Below, in pieces: positions 10,852-21,639 of a stretch of DNA of 64,000 nucleotides. Within the stretch, counting starts at the first letter, position 1. Each line of letters starts with the position of its first letter. The translations under genes and the position numbers were made by a program. The notes beneath the pieces were generated by a model that was not told where the DNA came from, ran no database searches, and worked only from the letters and a program-made list of their open reading frames with translations. This stretch comes from Seminavis robusta (Eukaryota > Bacillariophyta > Bacillariophyceae > Naviculales > Naviculaceae), in assembly GCA_903772945.1 (NCBI GenBank), contig CAICTM010000189.1, forward strand, positions 7,501 to 71,500, read 5' to 3'.

Positions 10852-11319
10852 GGAGGATAGGGGAAGCTTGACAAGGTGGAAACCAGTCAGTGAACACTCA
10901 CATTTTGAACTATCATGCAGAAGTGTTCGGCTAGCTAGTCTAGTGTTGCTTTTGCGGCTCAACTCGGAGGATACTAAATTTAGCTCTTTCTTCATGTGCC
11001 TAGAACTTCAGGGCTTGATCGGCGGTAGAACTACCAGTACTTCAAACGGGAAAGTTTCTATGGGTTAGAGGGAACCGCGTTTCCGGACTGAAGTCCTCCA
11101 TTGGGGTGCAGCGAGTCAGCTTAGATGGCGCAGAATGCTGTCGCAGGACCCGACGCAAGCACAACATAGCTTCCAGCTCTCCAGCATCTTCACTTCTTCG
11201 TTCCCACGCGTTGATATCGATCCAGACCTTCGCACATACTAGGCTAGGACACAGCTACTGTTGTTGCGTGCTATTTCTAGCGTGGATATGTTAACTTAGC
11301 TCTATGATATGTCCTTTAA
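10852..11319. other. Intergenic, no gene seen
   Basis: Lies between the sulfatase end and the 3' end of the convergent choline-transporter-like gene. Only chance ORFs and short CTAGCTAG repeats (near 10930) are visible. Confidence 0.4.
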
Positions 11320-13683
11320 CTAAGACATGTTCAGATTGGACTCTGACATTCGACTAAGTCGATGAAAGATGAGTGGGAAAGCTTGACGCAAACTGCGCGG
11401 CCGTTCTGCAAAACATACGTAACAAGCTTTGATGCTTGCCCTCAGTGGCTCCAAAACGGTGAAGATTATTGTGTAGCACAGGATGAACGACAAGATCATG
11501 GATTGCGCCACAGATGGGTCCTGCACCACCGGGTCTTTGTCCTTTTCTAGTTTGCGCACCAATGCATATCCTGTGAAAATGACAATCGCGGCACTGATCG
11601 AACCACCAACACAAGATGTAATGTGGGTGGTGATGTCGTCATGAATGATAGCTTCCATGCCTAACAATTCAAGCAGCATTCACATCAAATGAGGCGATTT
11701 GCAATGATGGGCAAAGTTTCATTGTAAATACGTACCAGCCTGCTCGACCAAGTTGGACACATCCAGGGCAGCTCGTTTGTAGCTCTTGTAATAGGCCGCA
11801 ACATGACTCATGGCAAGATCGGAATGAGCCCTGACGAACGCTCGTGCCATGACATTGGCTCGATTCAATAGCTTGTGTACGACAGAGGTTCCGTTCGTGT
11901 CCTGTCCAATCTGCATCCCCCGAAACCCGCCACTGGTGTTGACCCCCGCAACACCCATGACCACCGACACAGCGCGATTGGGCTGGAAATCACGAGGCTG
12001 TTGTTGCAGTCGATGAACAAGGGCTGTCCTCGTGGCGTCAACTTTGCGCAATTGGCACCAGACAAACTGAGCTGGCCCTCCAAGTAATCCACACTGTGCC
12101 ACGGATCCAAAGGACACACTCATGCCTGAAAGAAAGAAGGACTTGACGGTTGCTTTTGGAGCATGGTTGCCAGCATCCCGTGGGCTGCCTCGTCGGTTGT
12201 ATTCAAAGTTTTCATCGTCCTCGCTATTGTTGGAACGAGCGGAGAATCCGTATTCGAAATCGTCCTGGTCATCGTCATCCATCCCATCAAAATCCAGGAC
12301 AGATTGATACACCGATGCATCTGCCGTGCGATATTCTTCGGTGATATCCGATGTCTCGTAGCCAACTTCTTCGTCGCCCTTGTCTTCGTTGTTTCGCCTG
12401 GCCCGTTCTTGCATTTCGTGTTCTTCCACCATGGCCGCATTTTCGGCAAACCAACTCGCAACACCTCCGGATGCAATGAGACTCAACAAGCGTGCAATGG
12501 TCCCCGTGGCCCATTTGCCACCGACCAATGCCAGAAACACCGTGACGAAATTGCCGGTATTCAACGCACCCATAATGGCCCAACGCCAGACCATGGTTAC
12601 CATAACTTGCAGTGTCAAGAGCGTGACAATGCATCTATGAAGTGAATTCCGTCTCAAAGATCGACTCAGAATATCCAGAGCCATACATGTCAGTGCCTGG
12701 AAGAAGGCATGCCGTGTACTGTTGGGTTGACTGGAATGCGGGTTGGACGGCGCCCTGGTGGAGGGGGAATCCATAGCGACTCCTCCGCTTCCCTGCAGTT
12801 TCCACCGTCGAAACAAGTATACATCTCGAATTAAATACCACAATGGGATCAATGCATAGTGGAGTGCCCGTGGCAATAAAAAGTAGACCGCCAAGACCAT
12901 GATGACATTCATGGCGACACTCACGGGTACACACGCTAATAAGAATTGCGAAGCTTTGTAGCGTAAATCATCTCCTTCACCACCACCTGCTGTGCGATAC
13001 AGACCCCTCGCCAGCAATAATGTGGAAACATATGCCAATAGCACACTCCAAAAGGTGGCATGTCTCAATACGGGAAGTGCCAATGGCGACATGGTTTGGG
13101 TATCTGGCATTCCAAAAATATTCTGACGATGCCAGAGCAAAGACGGCCATACTAATCCTACGGGTACCATGACACAAAAGGCAATGGCCCAAGGCAAATC
13201 TCTAGGCCATCGAGGCCGTGCTCGAAATCGTTCGGCAGGAGGCCGCGTGTCGAGGTTGTTGCCATTGCTGTTGCTGATGCGAGTCATTGGGCCCGACAAG
13301 GATCGACTTGACGATGGTGCGTCCGACTGTGTAGGAGATGTCTTTTGCGATGTCGACGGACTCGTGGGTCTACTGGCAGTAGTGTTTCGCGTGGTAGGAC
13401 CCGAGCTTTTGGTAATAGTAGGACCGCCCAGACTGTCCAACTGAGGCAATCGCAAATTGGGATGGAGAGTGTTCTTTGTATCCACCTTCAGAAATCGTTT
13501 GGGAGGTTCTGGAGTCTCTGCAATATCGTGGGCTTCATCCAGATCCAAAGTGGCATCGGCAAAGAAGAGGCCACCGGAAGAGGACGAATGGTTGCTTTGA
13601 CTACCTTGGAGTTGTTGCTGTTGTTGTTGCCGTTGAGAAGCAGGGTTAGAGGGTGTACCAAAGCCGTCGTTGCCACTGCTCAT
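11320..13683 (-). CDS. Choline-transporter-like (CTL/SLC44 family) membrane protein, two exons
   Basis: Exons 13683-11736 and 11660-11320 are joined across a 75-bp GT-AG intron (GTACGT donor, TTGTTAG acceptor), about 762 residues. The join gives VEQAG-MEAIIHDD, continuing a helical domain. The first 165 residues are Ser/Thr/Gln-rich. Around ten hydrophobic segments follow, with an acidic loop (about residues 430-510) in the middle. The last exon carries the family's end signature, a Tyr-Val-Cys-Phe-Ala-Glu segment (YVCFAERPRSL) after a final membrane helix. CTL proteins carry choline or ethanolamine, or have unclear roles. Substrate cannot be told from sequence. Confidence 0.8.
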
Positions 13684-16197
13684 GGCGTCGCTTGAACAGG
13701 TTCAGGGTGTTATTAACTGATAATCTCAAGAACTGCTGTTGCTGTTGCTATTGCTCTTATTACCGTTGTTGGGATGGTGTCAAGGAAGTGGATGCCATGC
13801 AAAGAGCCAATGGGTGTAACCTACCATAAGAAAAGATCTATCTGTGTCCTCGATCTGATCGTCGAGTTTGCTGTTGTTTGTGCTTCCACGTTAGACGCGC
13901 ACTTCTTCCATTGTGTGTCTCTTTGTCAGGGAGACGGGAGAAAAAATAAATGCTTCCTCTACCGGTACTAGTAGGTACATGTATCATGTATCATATGTGC
14001 AACACTCATCAGCTGCAGCACAGTGTATGATCTGCCATTTGTACTCACCCATCCATTATGAATGAACAAGCCTATTAGCAATGGACTCACCTTTTAAAAT
14101 GCATCATGTACCAGTGTGAGTGAAACTCAGCAGACACTATTTAACTCTGTTTGTACTGGTGGTATGATAGTTGCCTTGCACAAGTCTCACCTAACATGAA
14201 CTACTGTGATGATTAATTCAATCCCCTAACAAGCTTGGCTCGCTTATCAATAGTGGGCTCAACTACCTACAAGGAATCACATCCGGCTATAAACACATCC
14301 AATTAGATCTAGCTAGTAACTCAGTTCAAATAAATCTAGACTACTGAAATAGATGATTTGCCATCATCCAATCTCACATCAAAGAATGATTGAATTTCGT
14401 CTCCCGGAGACGATTTGCTTTTAGGGGTATGGGTACTAATGGGGGCAGAGGTTTGAATTATACCCCGCGCGCATTACTTAGAGGCCCCTGTAGAAGTCTA
14501 CGTATTTGACTAGTATTGTATTGACGGGATACAGTCAACGCATGTACATGCACATGATACTCGCCTCACTTTTTCCCACAAGTTTCGCATGGATGAAGTA
14601 TGAGAAAGGGAGTGTCCGACAATGGATCGTGGTGTCACATAGTCGATATCCACCATGTTGGCTCATGTGTTTGCTCTCTTTCGACAAGAGCATGGCGAAA
14701 TGACGGGTTCGCGCCATTTTACGAAGTTTACAACATTAAGGCCTCTAAGTTTTTTATCGGAGCCTTAAGTCCAGTACTCTCAAACACACAAAAGAAGAAA
14801 CACAAAACTCATTTCGCTGCGATTGGTCGCCATGACAAGGAGCCTACCGCTACAGCTATGGCTACCGCAAACGCTTCTACTGACTCTTGTTGTTACGAAT
14901 CGACCGGTCGCTGTTGTGGAGTGTTTCGGCCATTGTCGAGGAGGAGAGAAAAGGGCATAGCTTTCGCTGTTTTCGTTGGCTGAATTTATGGAACCAATGA
15001 CTGGAGAGGATCCTTTGTTTCGTGCGTCGGAGAGTGAGTCGAGTCGGAGAGGTTCCGACTGTTTACCCTCTCTTAACCTTGCGTTAGACAAGGACCAGTA
15101 GACCAGCAACAAGTTCAATTTTCCATCTTCTGGTGCAACAAATAGACATAGGAATTGTCTCAGAATGTGGAAAAATGTTGTTGCAGCTGTGGATATGGCT
15201 TTTGTTGATTCAATCCCACAAATCGGTTAAGAGAGGACAATGAGGGATGGCCACCGACTGATAAACATGAAAGCCGTACCGGTATCCTCCTCTTTTCGTT
15301 CATTCTTTCGATGCCTCTACCTTTACTCTATCTTTACTCTTTATCAAGATGATGCTATCTCCTCTTTACAGCGGCTACTCCTCCTCAAGACGTCTCCACC
15401 ATGACAGGCTCCTCTTGTTTGGTTAGGCTGGAAGCAGCGGCAGCAGGAGTTTCTTCCGGATCGTTCTATGATTTCTTTCTGTCGACGACAGCTTCCACGT
15501 TGGCTCTTTCACGGACGACCATGATTTCTCTACTGCGGATCAAGCGACCATGACGCCTCTTCTTACACAGAGCAACGCTTGCAACAAGCGGCTACTACTC
15601 CATGCAGAGTTCGATCTACCGGAGCGATGATCTATCGGAGCGAAGCGACGGCCGTTTCGGGGCGAAGCTGAAAGGGATGAGGTGTTGGTAATAAAAGATT
15701 TATGGAAACGGAGACGACCCAGGGGGCGTATGAATTATTCAGTCAACTCGCCCGTAATCGCTTACAGCTCTGCCGTCAGGTGGGAAGGTTCGATTTGGAT
15801 CTTTGGCCATCCCAGCTACATGTAGCTATGTAGCTAGAACAACTCCGCTCACAATGGCACGACGGTTGCCAAGAAGAAGAATGCCCCAGACGTCACACTC
15901 ATGATTCGGGGCACCTCTACCCCGGTCCCGAAAGCCAGCATGGCCAACTCTCCAACTCAACGCACACAGGCATAGCCCCCTTCAGAAATCGCTCTCTCAA
16001 AATCATCGCTAAAGATTGGTGGACTTTTTCGCTGAAATGCTTTTCGGGGTACATATTATTTAAGCTGTAAATTCTTTTTAACTATTTTACGAGAGAGAAC
16101 CTCACTTTTTACCACCGTTACTTAGACGCCGATTCGGACCTCGCTGTTTTTTTCCTTTCACATCCACTGTTCGCTGATTCCTTGCCAGATCTTGCTC
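13684..16197. other. Gene-poor stretch, possible flank of a DNA transposon
   Basis: 2.5 kb with only short ORFs of chance composition (the longest, 14600-14983, has no protein-like features). The right part directly precedes the transposon-associated ORFs, and base usage shifts to T/C-rich runs near 16080-16200. I looked by eye for terminal inverted repeats shared with 18.9-19.9 kb and found none convincing. No RNA gene recognised. Confidence 0.4.
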
Positions 16198-17109
16198 CTA
16201 AATGTCTTTCGGCTCCTTCTTCTTGGCGATGGCCCTCGCATGGTTGACTGCGGATGGCAGGTTCGTTGCCTCCAACGACATGGTCATAGCAACGCCCTCC
16301 ATTCTGTTGGCGATCTCTCCGGCAGACAGCTCCATCATCCTTGGATTGTGCAGGAACTCATTGGTGAGGCCCTGCCTGACGATCCTCATGATCTCATCAA
16401 TCCTCGATTTGCCACCCTTCGGTAGCTTCAGCTTCTGGGGCTCATTTTTCTTCTCTTTTGGCGGCTTTGGTTCGCCCATTCGGTGTGGAGTGGGTGGCCC
16501 TTTCTTGGCTAGGATCCTCGCGTTGTTCTCGTTCTCCTCGATGAGCCACTGCTTCAGGGTGCCTTCTTCTATGTCCGACTGGTACATCTCCTGCTGGGTG
16601 GAGAACGAATCTGGAGACCCTGATTTCCCACCACGTTTCCACCAGCCCAAACGGTGAGTTTTGGTTCGGCTTGTCACGAACATGTCTGCGAGAAGGAACA
16701 TAAATGGCGACTCACCATATGTCATGTGTCCACCGGTGAAGTTTCCTGCCGCATCCTGGGCTGCCATTCCTTCGGCGAGCTGCTGGTTGATTTGCTTCTC
16801 GATGGAGGGGGGCTGCACATGAGTAAGTTTCTGGGCTGGAGGAGCCGACGGAGTGAGTGGTGGGCGCTTCGCTGTTGTTCTCTTCCTTGGTTCAACGTTC
16901 TCCTTCTCTTTCTCAGGTGTCTCGTACAGGCGATCGTCCTTCGGGTTCCCTTTCGCTTTCAGCGGCGACGTTGGGGGGAGGACCTGCGGCGACTGCTGGG
17001 TGAAGAATCCAAACATGCCGTCTGCGTTTGGCGAGGGAGGGTTTGGACCTGGCGACATGATGCTCCTTCCTCGAAGCGCATACCTCACTCTGGAGTATTG
17101 GTTAGACAT
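16198..17109 (-). CDS. Hypothetical basic Pro/Lys-rich protein, divergent partner of the transposase
   Basis: About 303 residues from ATG 17109 (MSNQYSRVRY). The N-terminal third is Pro/Lys-rich and disordered, with ETPEKEKENVEPRKR. The middle has a hydrophobic patch (GESPFMFLLADMF) and a Trp-Trp-Lys-Arg stretch. The end has a helical region (SRIDEIMRIVRQGL) and a Lys-rich tail (AIAKKKEPKDI). No known domain is recognised. It starts about 450 bp from, and points away from, the transposase gene, so it may be a second gene of the same transposon. A 30-bp GTGAGT...CGCAG string near 16685-16715 (read on this strand) resembles splice sites but is too short for a normal intron. Confidence 0.5.
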   Translation of the reverse strand: MSNQYSRVRYALRGRSIMSPGPNPPSPNADGMFGFFTQQSPQVLPPTSPLKAKGNPKDDRLYETPEKEKENVEPRKRTTAKRPPLTPSAPPAQKLTHVQPPSIEKQINQQLAEGMAAQDAAGNFTGGHMTYGESPFMFLLADMFVTSRTKTHRLGWWKRGGKSGSPDSFSTQQEMYQSDIEEGTLKQWLIEENENNARILAKKGPPTPHRMGEPKPPKEKKNEPQKLKLPKGGKSRIDEIMRIVRQGLTNEFLHNPRMMELSAGEIANRMEGVAMTMSLEATNLPSAVNHARAIAKKKEPKDI

Positions 17110-17560
17110 TTTGTGACACGACAACAATCAACCATGGCATCATTGGTCTGGGGGGAGCCACTTTGGATGCAGTAGCGGCGGCATGTCCATTCAAATTCAA
17201 ATTTAAACTGGGGCCAGCCAATGAATTCCTGCCACCACGGCTATTAAATTCGCTACAATTCGCCGGATTGCCCCTTGATACTGCATCCATTGGTTATGGC
17301 GGACGGTAACTACGGCATTGGAACCAGTCTAGCGACAATCAACAATATCTATTTATTGATAATAGTATAGCCACCGGCTTTGCCCTGTTCAGTCTCCCGC
17401 CTCATCTCCAAAAGGCATCCCGGTTCGCTTTGTTCGATACTTGGAGCGATTCCAGTCAAAGCAAGCAGTGCCAAAAGTTCGTTTCTTTTTTGTTATAGTA
17501 ACTATCATAAATTCGTTGCATCCATTTCCTATTTCTCCTAGTTGTCTCCCTTCTGGAGTG
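17110..17560. promoter_or_regulatory. Divergent region between the two transposon-associated ORFs
   Basis: About 450 bp. The stretch next to the transposase ends in a pyrimidine-rich tract and TAG just before 17541, so a 5'-UTR intron is possible. It includes an A/T-rich patch (TATTTATTGATAATAGTATAG) near 17347-17370. Confidence 0.3.
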
Positions 17561-18892
17561 ATGCCACAACGGGGGTCTTACCGCCCGTGGTGGCGCCGTC
17601 GTCGTCGATCCAACCGCAACCGTACCCGTCACGACAATATCAATCGTCGAGGCAATGGTACCCTGAGTCGCGGACAGCGTCGCCGCAGAGCTGTGAGGGA
17701 AGTCTATAGGCTCGAAGATGGTGGAGTTATGCCCTCTTTCACCGAACTCGAACCGGTGCTAACCAATGAATCGGAAGCGATCAACTATTTCTACAGGAAG
17801 GGAGTCATCCAGCCACCCACGTCTTGTCCAAGGTGCACGAAACAGCTACGTTACAGCCCCAACAAGAGGAACACGGTTCGGTGCAGGGCTTTCAACTGCC
17901 AGTTCATCATTCCATCCCAGTGTGACCAATGCAGCGGTGAAATGGTGTCTTATCACAGCGACGATGGAGAACTGGTTTCGTCGCAGTGCCAGAACAGTGC
18001 GTGTCACTGGACGTGGAAGGCAACCGGTACAGGCTTCGAGTGCGGTATCCAGAAGGGGAGTGTCCTCCAGCACGTGAAGCTCAAAAAGAGCCAGGTGCTT
18101 TGGATCGCCTATTTGTGGCTTCTTAAGGTGCCGGCGAGAACAGCTTCCACCCTAACAGGTGTTTCCGAAGGAACTGTCGGCACTTGGTACCGTCACTTCC
18201 GAAGAATGGTCATTGAGATGGTCCTACAGGCGGACAGAGACGACTACATGCTGGGAGGTCCGGGATGTATTGTGGAGATGGACGAGGGTAAATTCGGACG
18301 TAGAAAGGACAATCGAGGCAGGTGTGTCAACGCTGACTGGGTCTTCGGAATGGTGGAACGTGGAGGTGAAAGGAAGTTGGCATTGGCGGTGGTTCCGGAT
18401 CGTAAAGCCAACACACTCCTGCCCTTGATTATGGCTTTTGTCCGCCCTGGAACAACAATCCACACTGACATGCACGGTGGCTACAACAAGATTGCCACCC
18501 TACCTGGATACAACTACACACACAAGACTCTGTGTCATAAGTACGAGTTTGTGGCCCAGGATGGTACGCACACGCAGACGATCAAGGGCAACTGGAGAGT
18601 TCTGAAGAAAAACGTGCCGGAGTCCCAGCGGGAGGGAAGCAACCTACAGGAATACCTCTATGAGTGCATGTGGCGACGCAAGCATGCAAGACACCTGTGG
18701 GCGTCCTTTCTCGAAGGAATGGCAAGACTGCGTTACAGGCCGGAGGACATCGACCGATTGTGGGAGATGAGAGAAGACATGGAAGAGTCATGGACTCCCG
18801 AGGAATCCAGTGACGACGAGTCACTCGAAGACGATTCCAGTGCCACCGATAGCAGTTTGAGTGAGGTATCATCCTCCTACATGGTGATCTAG
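17561..18892 (+). mobile_element. IS1595/Merlin-type DDE transposase (ISXO2-like)
   Basis: About 443 residues from ATG 17561. The N-terminus is very Arg-rich (WWRRRRRSNRNR). Four CxxC-type pairs between about residues 85 and 150 form zinc-ribbon-like modules (CPRCTKQ, CDQCSG). The core fits the ISXO2-like catalytic domain shared by bacterial IS1595 and eukaryotic Merlin transposons. It contains VEMDEGKFGRRK with the first Asp, then VFGMVERGG and VVPDRKANTLLP, then TTIHTDMHGGY with the second Asp, and HTQTIKGNWRVLKK. In the family the last motif normally has Glu in IExxW, but here it is Lys (TIKGNW). The C-terminus is acidic and Ser-rich. It is a plain cut-and-paste transposon gene, perhaps inactive. 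Confidence 0.85.
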
Positions 18893-19956
18893 TTGATTAG
18901 TTAAAGAAAATTAGTAGTAGTGTTGTTGAAACGTCCATTATCTTTGTTTTTGTTACTAGTAGCAGTGGCACAACTGCGCCATGGTCGTCCCTTTTTCTTT
19001 CTTTTTTCGCGATGTTTTGGCTTTTTTGTTAGAGGCCATATAACGGTACGGGTATCAATTTGAGAGTACAAAGCAACTGTACGTGAGTGCAAACATTAGT
19101 AGGGGTATCCATGATCGAATTACGGGTAATTAGACATAAGATTTAGATGGTCTGAGTCACGGTGTGTCACGCTTCGCCAAACACATAGAGTACATTCGCA
19201 ACTGCAATCAAGACTGTTATGTATTTCTGTTTTCTACATACGCCCAAAAAAAAACGTATACTAAACAGTGGGTTTTCTTTGTAAGTTGGGCAAACGGAAG
19301 TTCGCTGAAAATGAGCAAGTCGACCATAATTGTTAAGTACCAAGTCTTCAGATGTGTTCGTTTTTGTTGTTGCTTTTCTGTTTGGCGAAAGGTTCCGGTA
19401 CTGGTTCTACATAAACAGCGTAATTTTGGACAAAACCCGGTTCAGTTTTCTGCGATCACTTCCATAATCTGTAAACCCCCTGCCGAATCTCTGCATCTTT
19501 TTTCTTTCAACAAAACAAATAATGGAACAATGACGGTGATCACCGGCATTTATCGGTTGAAGCATTGTGTTAACTTTTGCGTTGCGAAGGATCGACAATG
19601 GTGAACGGCGTTCTAATCAGGTGAGTTTATGCGTTTTACCAGACGAAAATTCGTTTTCCACTCCCCAGCAGCTATGATTTTGTTTTTTGGATTTCTTTTG
19701 GGAGCGGCGCCCGCACAGTTTGCTGTTGGACTTTTCTCACGCACGCCCTTTTTTGCCGTTTGACTTATAGGTGTGTCCCTGCCACGTCAGGGGCACAGCC
19801 GTTAGAGGTACCCGGACCCGGCACGACCACACAGCGCAACCAACACAATCCACTCATCGTTTGTTCTACCGACTGGCTGCACTCCTCCTCGTCTCACACT
19901 CCATCCCATCCTTTGTTTTACCGAGTAGCTCATCAATAAAAGACACAGTTTGAACA
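18893..19956. other. Intergenic, no gene seen; right flank of the transposon
   Basis: About 1.06 kb. A poly-A run lies near 19246. Open frames (19164-19604) look like chance. The last 30 bases form the 5' UTR of the UBX gene. No terminal inverted repeat could be paired with the left flank. Confidence 0.35.
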
Positions 19957-21417
19957 ATGGAAGTGGAACCATCGCCATCGTCGTCGTATCCGCATCATTT
20001 GTCCGTGCAGGCACTGGATCAAGCCGTGGATTTGATTCTGAAAAATAATTTTGATGTGGATACCAAGGCGTGCTTCATCACCTTGATGAAGGTGCTGGAC
20101 AATGTGATCCAAAAGCCGTTCGATCCCAAAGTGCGATCGATTCGATTGGGGAATCCTGCCTTTTCCAAAAAGGTCTCCTCGAGAAAGGGTGGAGTCGAGT
20201 TCTTGTTGGCGTGTGGCTTTGTTCAAGAGACTCCGCCTCCACCACTTTTGAGCAAGGAAGCTCCCGAGGCATTCTTGTTCTTGAGGGATGACGATGGCGA
20301 CAATGCTACAGTCGATCCAACCACCCTGAAAACCAAAAAGGAAGCTTACACATCCCATATCATCACGGCACGACGGCTCTTGTTGACTCGTGCCATTCAA
20401 GATCTTCATCTCAAGGCAGAGGAATTGCCCACTTACAGGCCACCACCACCTCCCGTGGCGACGCACAATACTGCTAGCACGACGACGACAAGTGCCAACA
20501 AACGAGACGCATCGGCCACATTCAATCCCTTCCAGCCACAGCGCCATGACGCAATGTCGGCCGCCGTGGGAGCACAACTCACACCCGATGGAAACTACGT
20601 CTCCACCACGGAAAAACAACTCCAAAATCTACAAAACAAACAAAAGAAATTGGAAAGCAAACTCCACAAAGAAATTATGAATCGAGAATGGGTCGGCAGT
20701 CGACCCAATGCCAGTGGAAAACCAACCGCCATTATAGCAGCAGCGAATAGCAGTCCACCAGACGACGACAACAAGGGCAATGGCAGTTTGATTGCGGCAC
20801 AATTCGCCAAACAACAAGCTGCGCAGAAACAACGAGAACAGGGAGGATTCACCACCAAGAGTATGCGAGAATTGGAACGACTCAAGAAACAAAAGGTATA
20901 TTCGCACACCCAAATTGCATTGCAGTTCTCCGATGGGACAATCGTACAGGGAAAATTCTTGCCCAAGGAAAAAATCCAAACCGTCATGACGGCACTCCAA
21001 CAAGATTGCTTTCTGGAACCCTCTGGCGGAACGATGGAACTCTACGTGACGCCTCCACGCAAGACACTAGACCCAAAGGCAACCCTGGACGCCGAGGGAC
21101 TCGTTCCCGCCGCCAAGGTGTTTGTCAAGTGCGCGTCGATGCCATCCTTGAAACCAGAATTATTCACCACCACTGCAGCAACAGCCTTTCCATCGTCACA
21201 GCCCATTGTCCACAATGGCAAAGCAAACGAGGACAAGGGCGAGATGAAACCTGCCGCTGCCGCCGCCAAACCAAAATCCGCGGAGGACAAGGAAGAAGAA
21301 ATGATGCGACGAATGCTGGGGGGTGGTCGACGATTGGGTGGTGGTGGTGGTGCCAAAAATAGCAGTGATGGGAGCAAGCCAAAGTCGGGTGGAATGCCAA
21401 AGTGGTTCAAAAAGTAA
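19957..21417 (+). CDS. PUB- and UBX-domain Cdc48/p97 adaptor (UBXN6-like)
   Basis: 486 residues, one exon, ATG preceded by AACA. Residues about 20-95 form a PUB domain, with helices ending in a Gly-Gly-Val-Glu-Phe-Leu-Leu motif (KGGVEFLLACGF). PUB domains bind the C-terminal tail of p97. The middle is disordered, with a short coiled coil (NLQNKQKKLESKL). Residues about 312-395 form a UBX fold (IALQFSDGTIVQGKF ... DPKATLDAEGLVPAAKVFVKC). Its loop is TPPRK where the classic p97-binding loop reads FPR. The C-terminus has a Gly-rich stretch and a WFKK end. Known UBXN6/UBXD1 proteins have this PUB-UBX pair and guide p97 in endolysosomal and ER turnover; here this is inferred from architecture. Confidence 0.8.
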   Translation: MEVEPSPSSSYPHHLSVQALDQAVDLILKNNFDVDTKACFITLMKVLDNVIQKPFDPKVRSIRLGNPAFSKKVSSRKGGVEFLLACGFVQETPPPPLLSKEAPEAFLFLRDDDGDNATVDPTTLKTKKEAYTSHIITARRLLLTRAIQDLHLKAEELPTYRPPPPPVATHNTASTTTTSANKRDASATFNPFQPQRHDAMSAAVGAQLTPDGNYVSTTEKQLQNLQNKQKKLESKLHKEIMNREWVGSRPNASGKPTAIIAAANSSPPDDDNKGNGSLIAAQFAKQQAAQKQREQGGFTTKSMRELERLKKQKVYSHTQIALQFSDGTIVQGKFLPKEKIQTVMTALQQDCFLEPSGGTMELYVTPPRKTLDPKATLDAEGLVPAAKVFVKCASMPSLKPELFTTTAATAFPSSQPIVHNGKANEDKGEMKPAAAAAKPKSAEDKEEEMMRRMLGGGRRLGGGGGAKNSSDGSKPKSGGMPKWFKK

Positions 21418-21639
21418 AACGAAACAAAACAATATCGAGACGACCTCCTTTGCTAATGAAGTATTGGCTCCACAGCCAAGCAAGTATAGCTAGCAAGTAA
21501 AGAAAGACATCCATAGACGATAGACATTCTAATACAATGAGGTAGAAATAACAGTGACCAACCAACCGGTGCAATTCCAAGATTGCTTGCCGAATATTAT
21601 CGCTGGCTAGTCACAAGAGGTAGAAAGGCGGCTCTCTAG

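Noticed and set aside
14400-19800. Terminal inverted repeats for the Merlin-type transposon
   Set aside because: Short shared words (GGCCTCTAA near 14737 and, inverted, near 19032) are too short and imperfect to set the ends.
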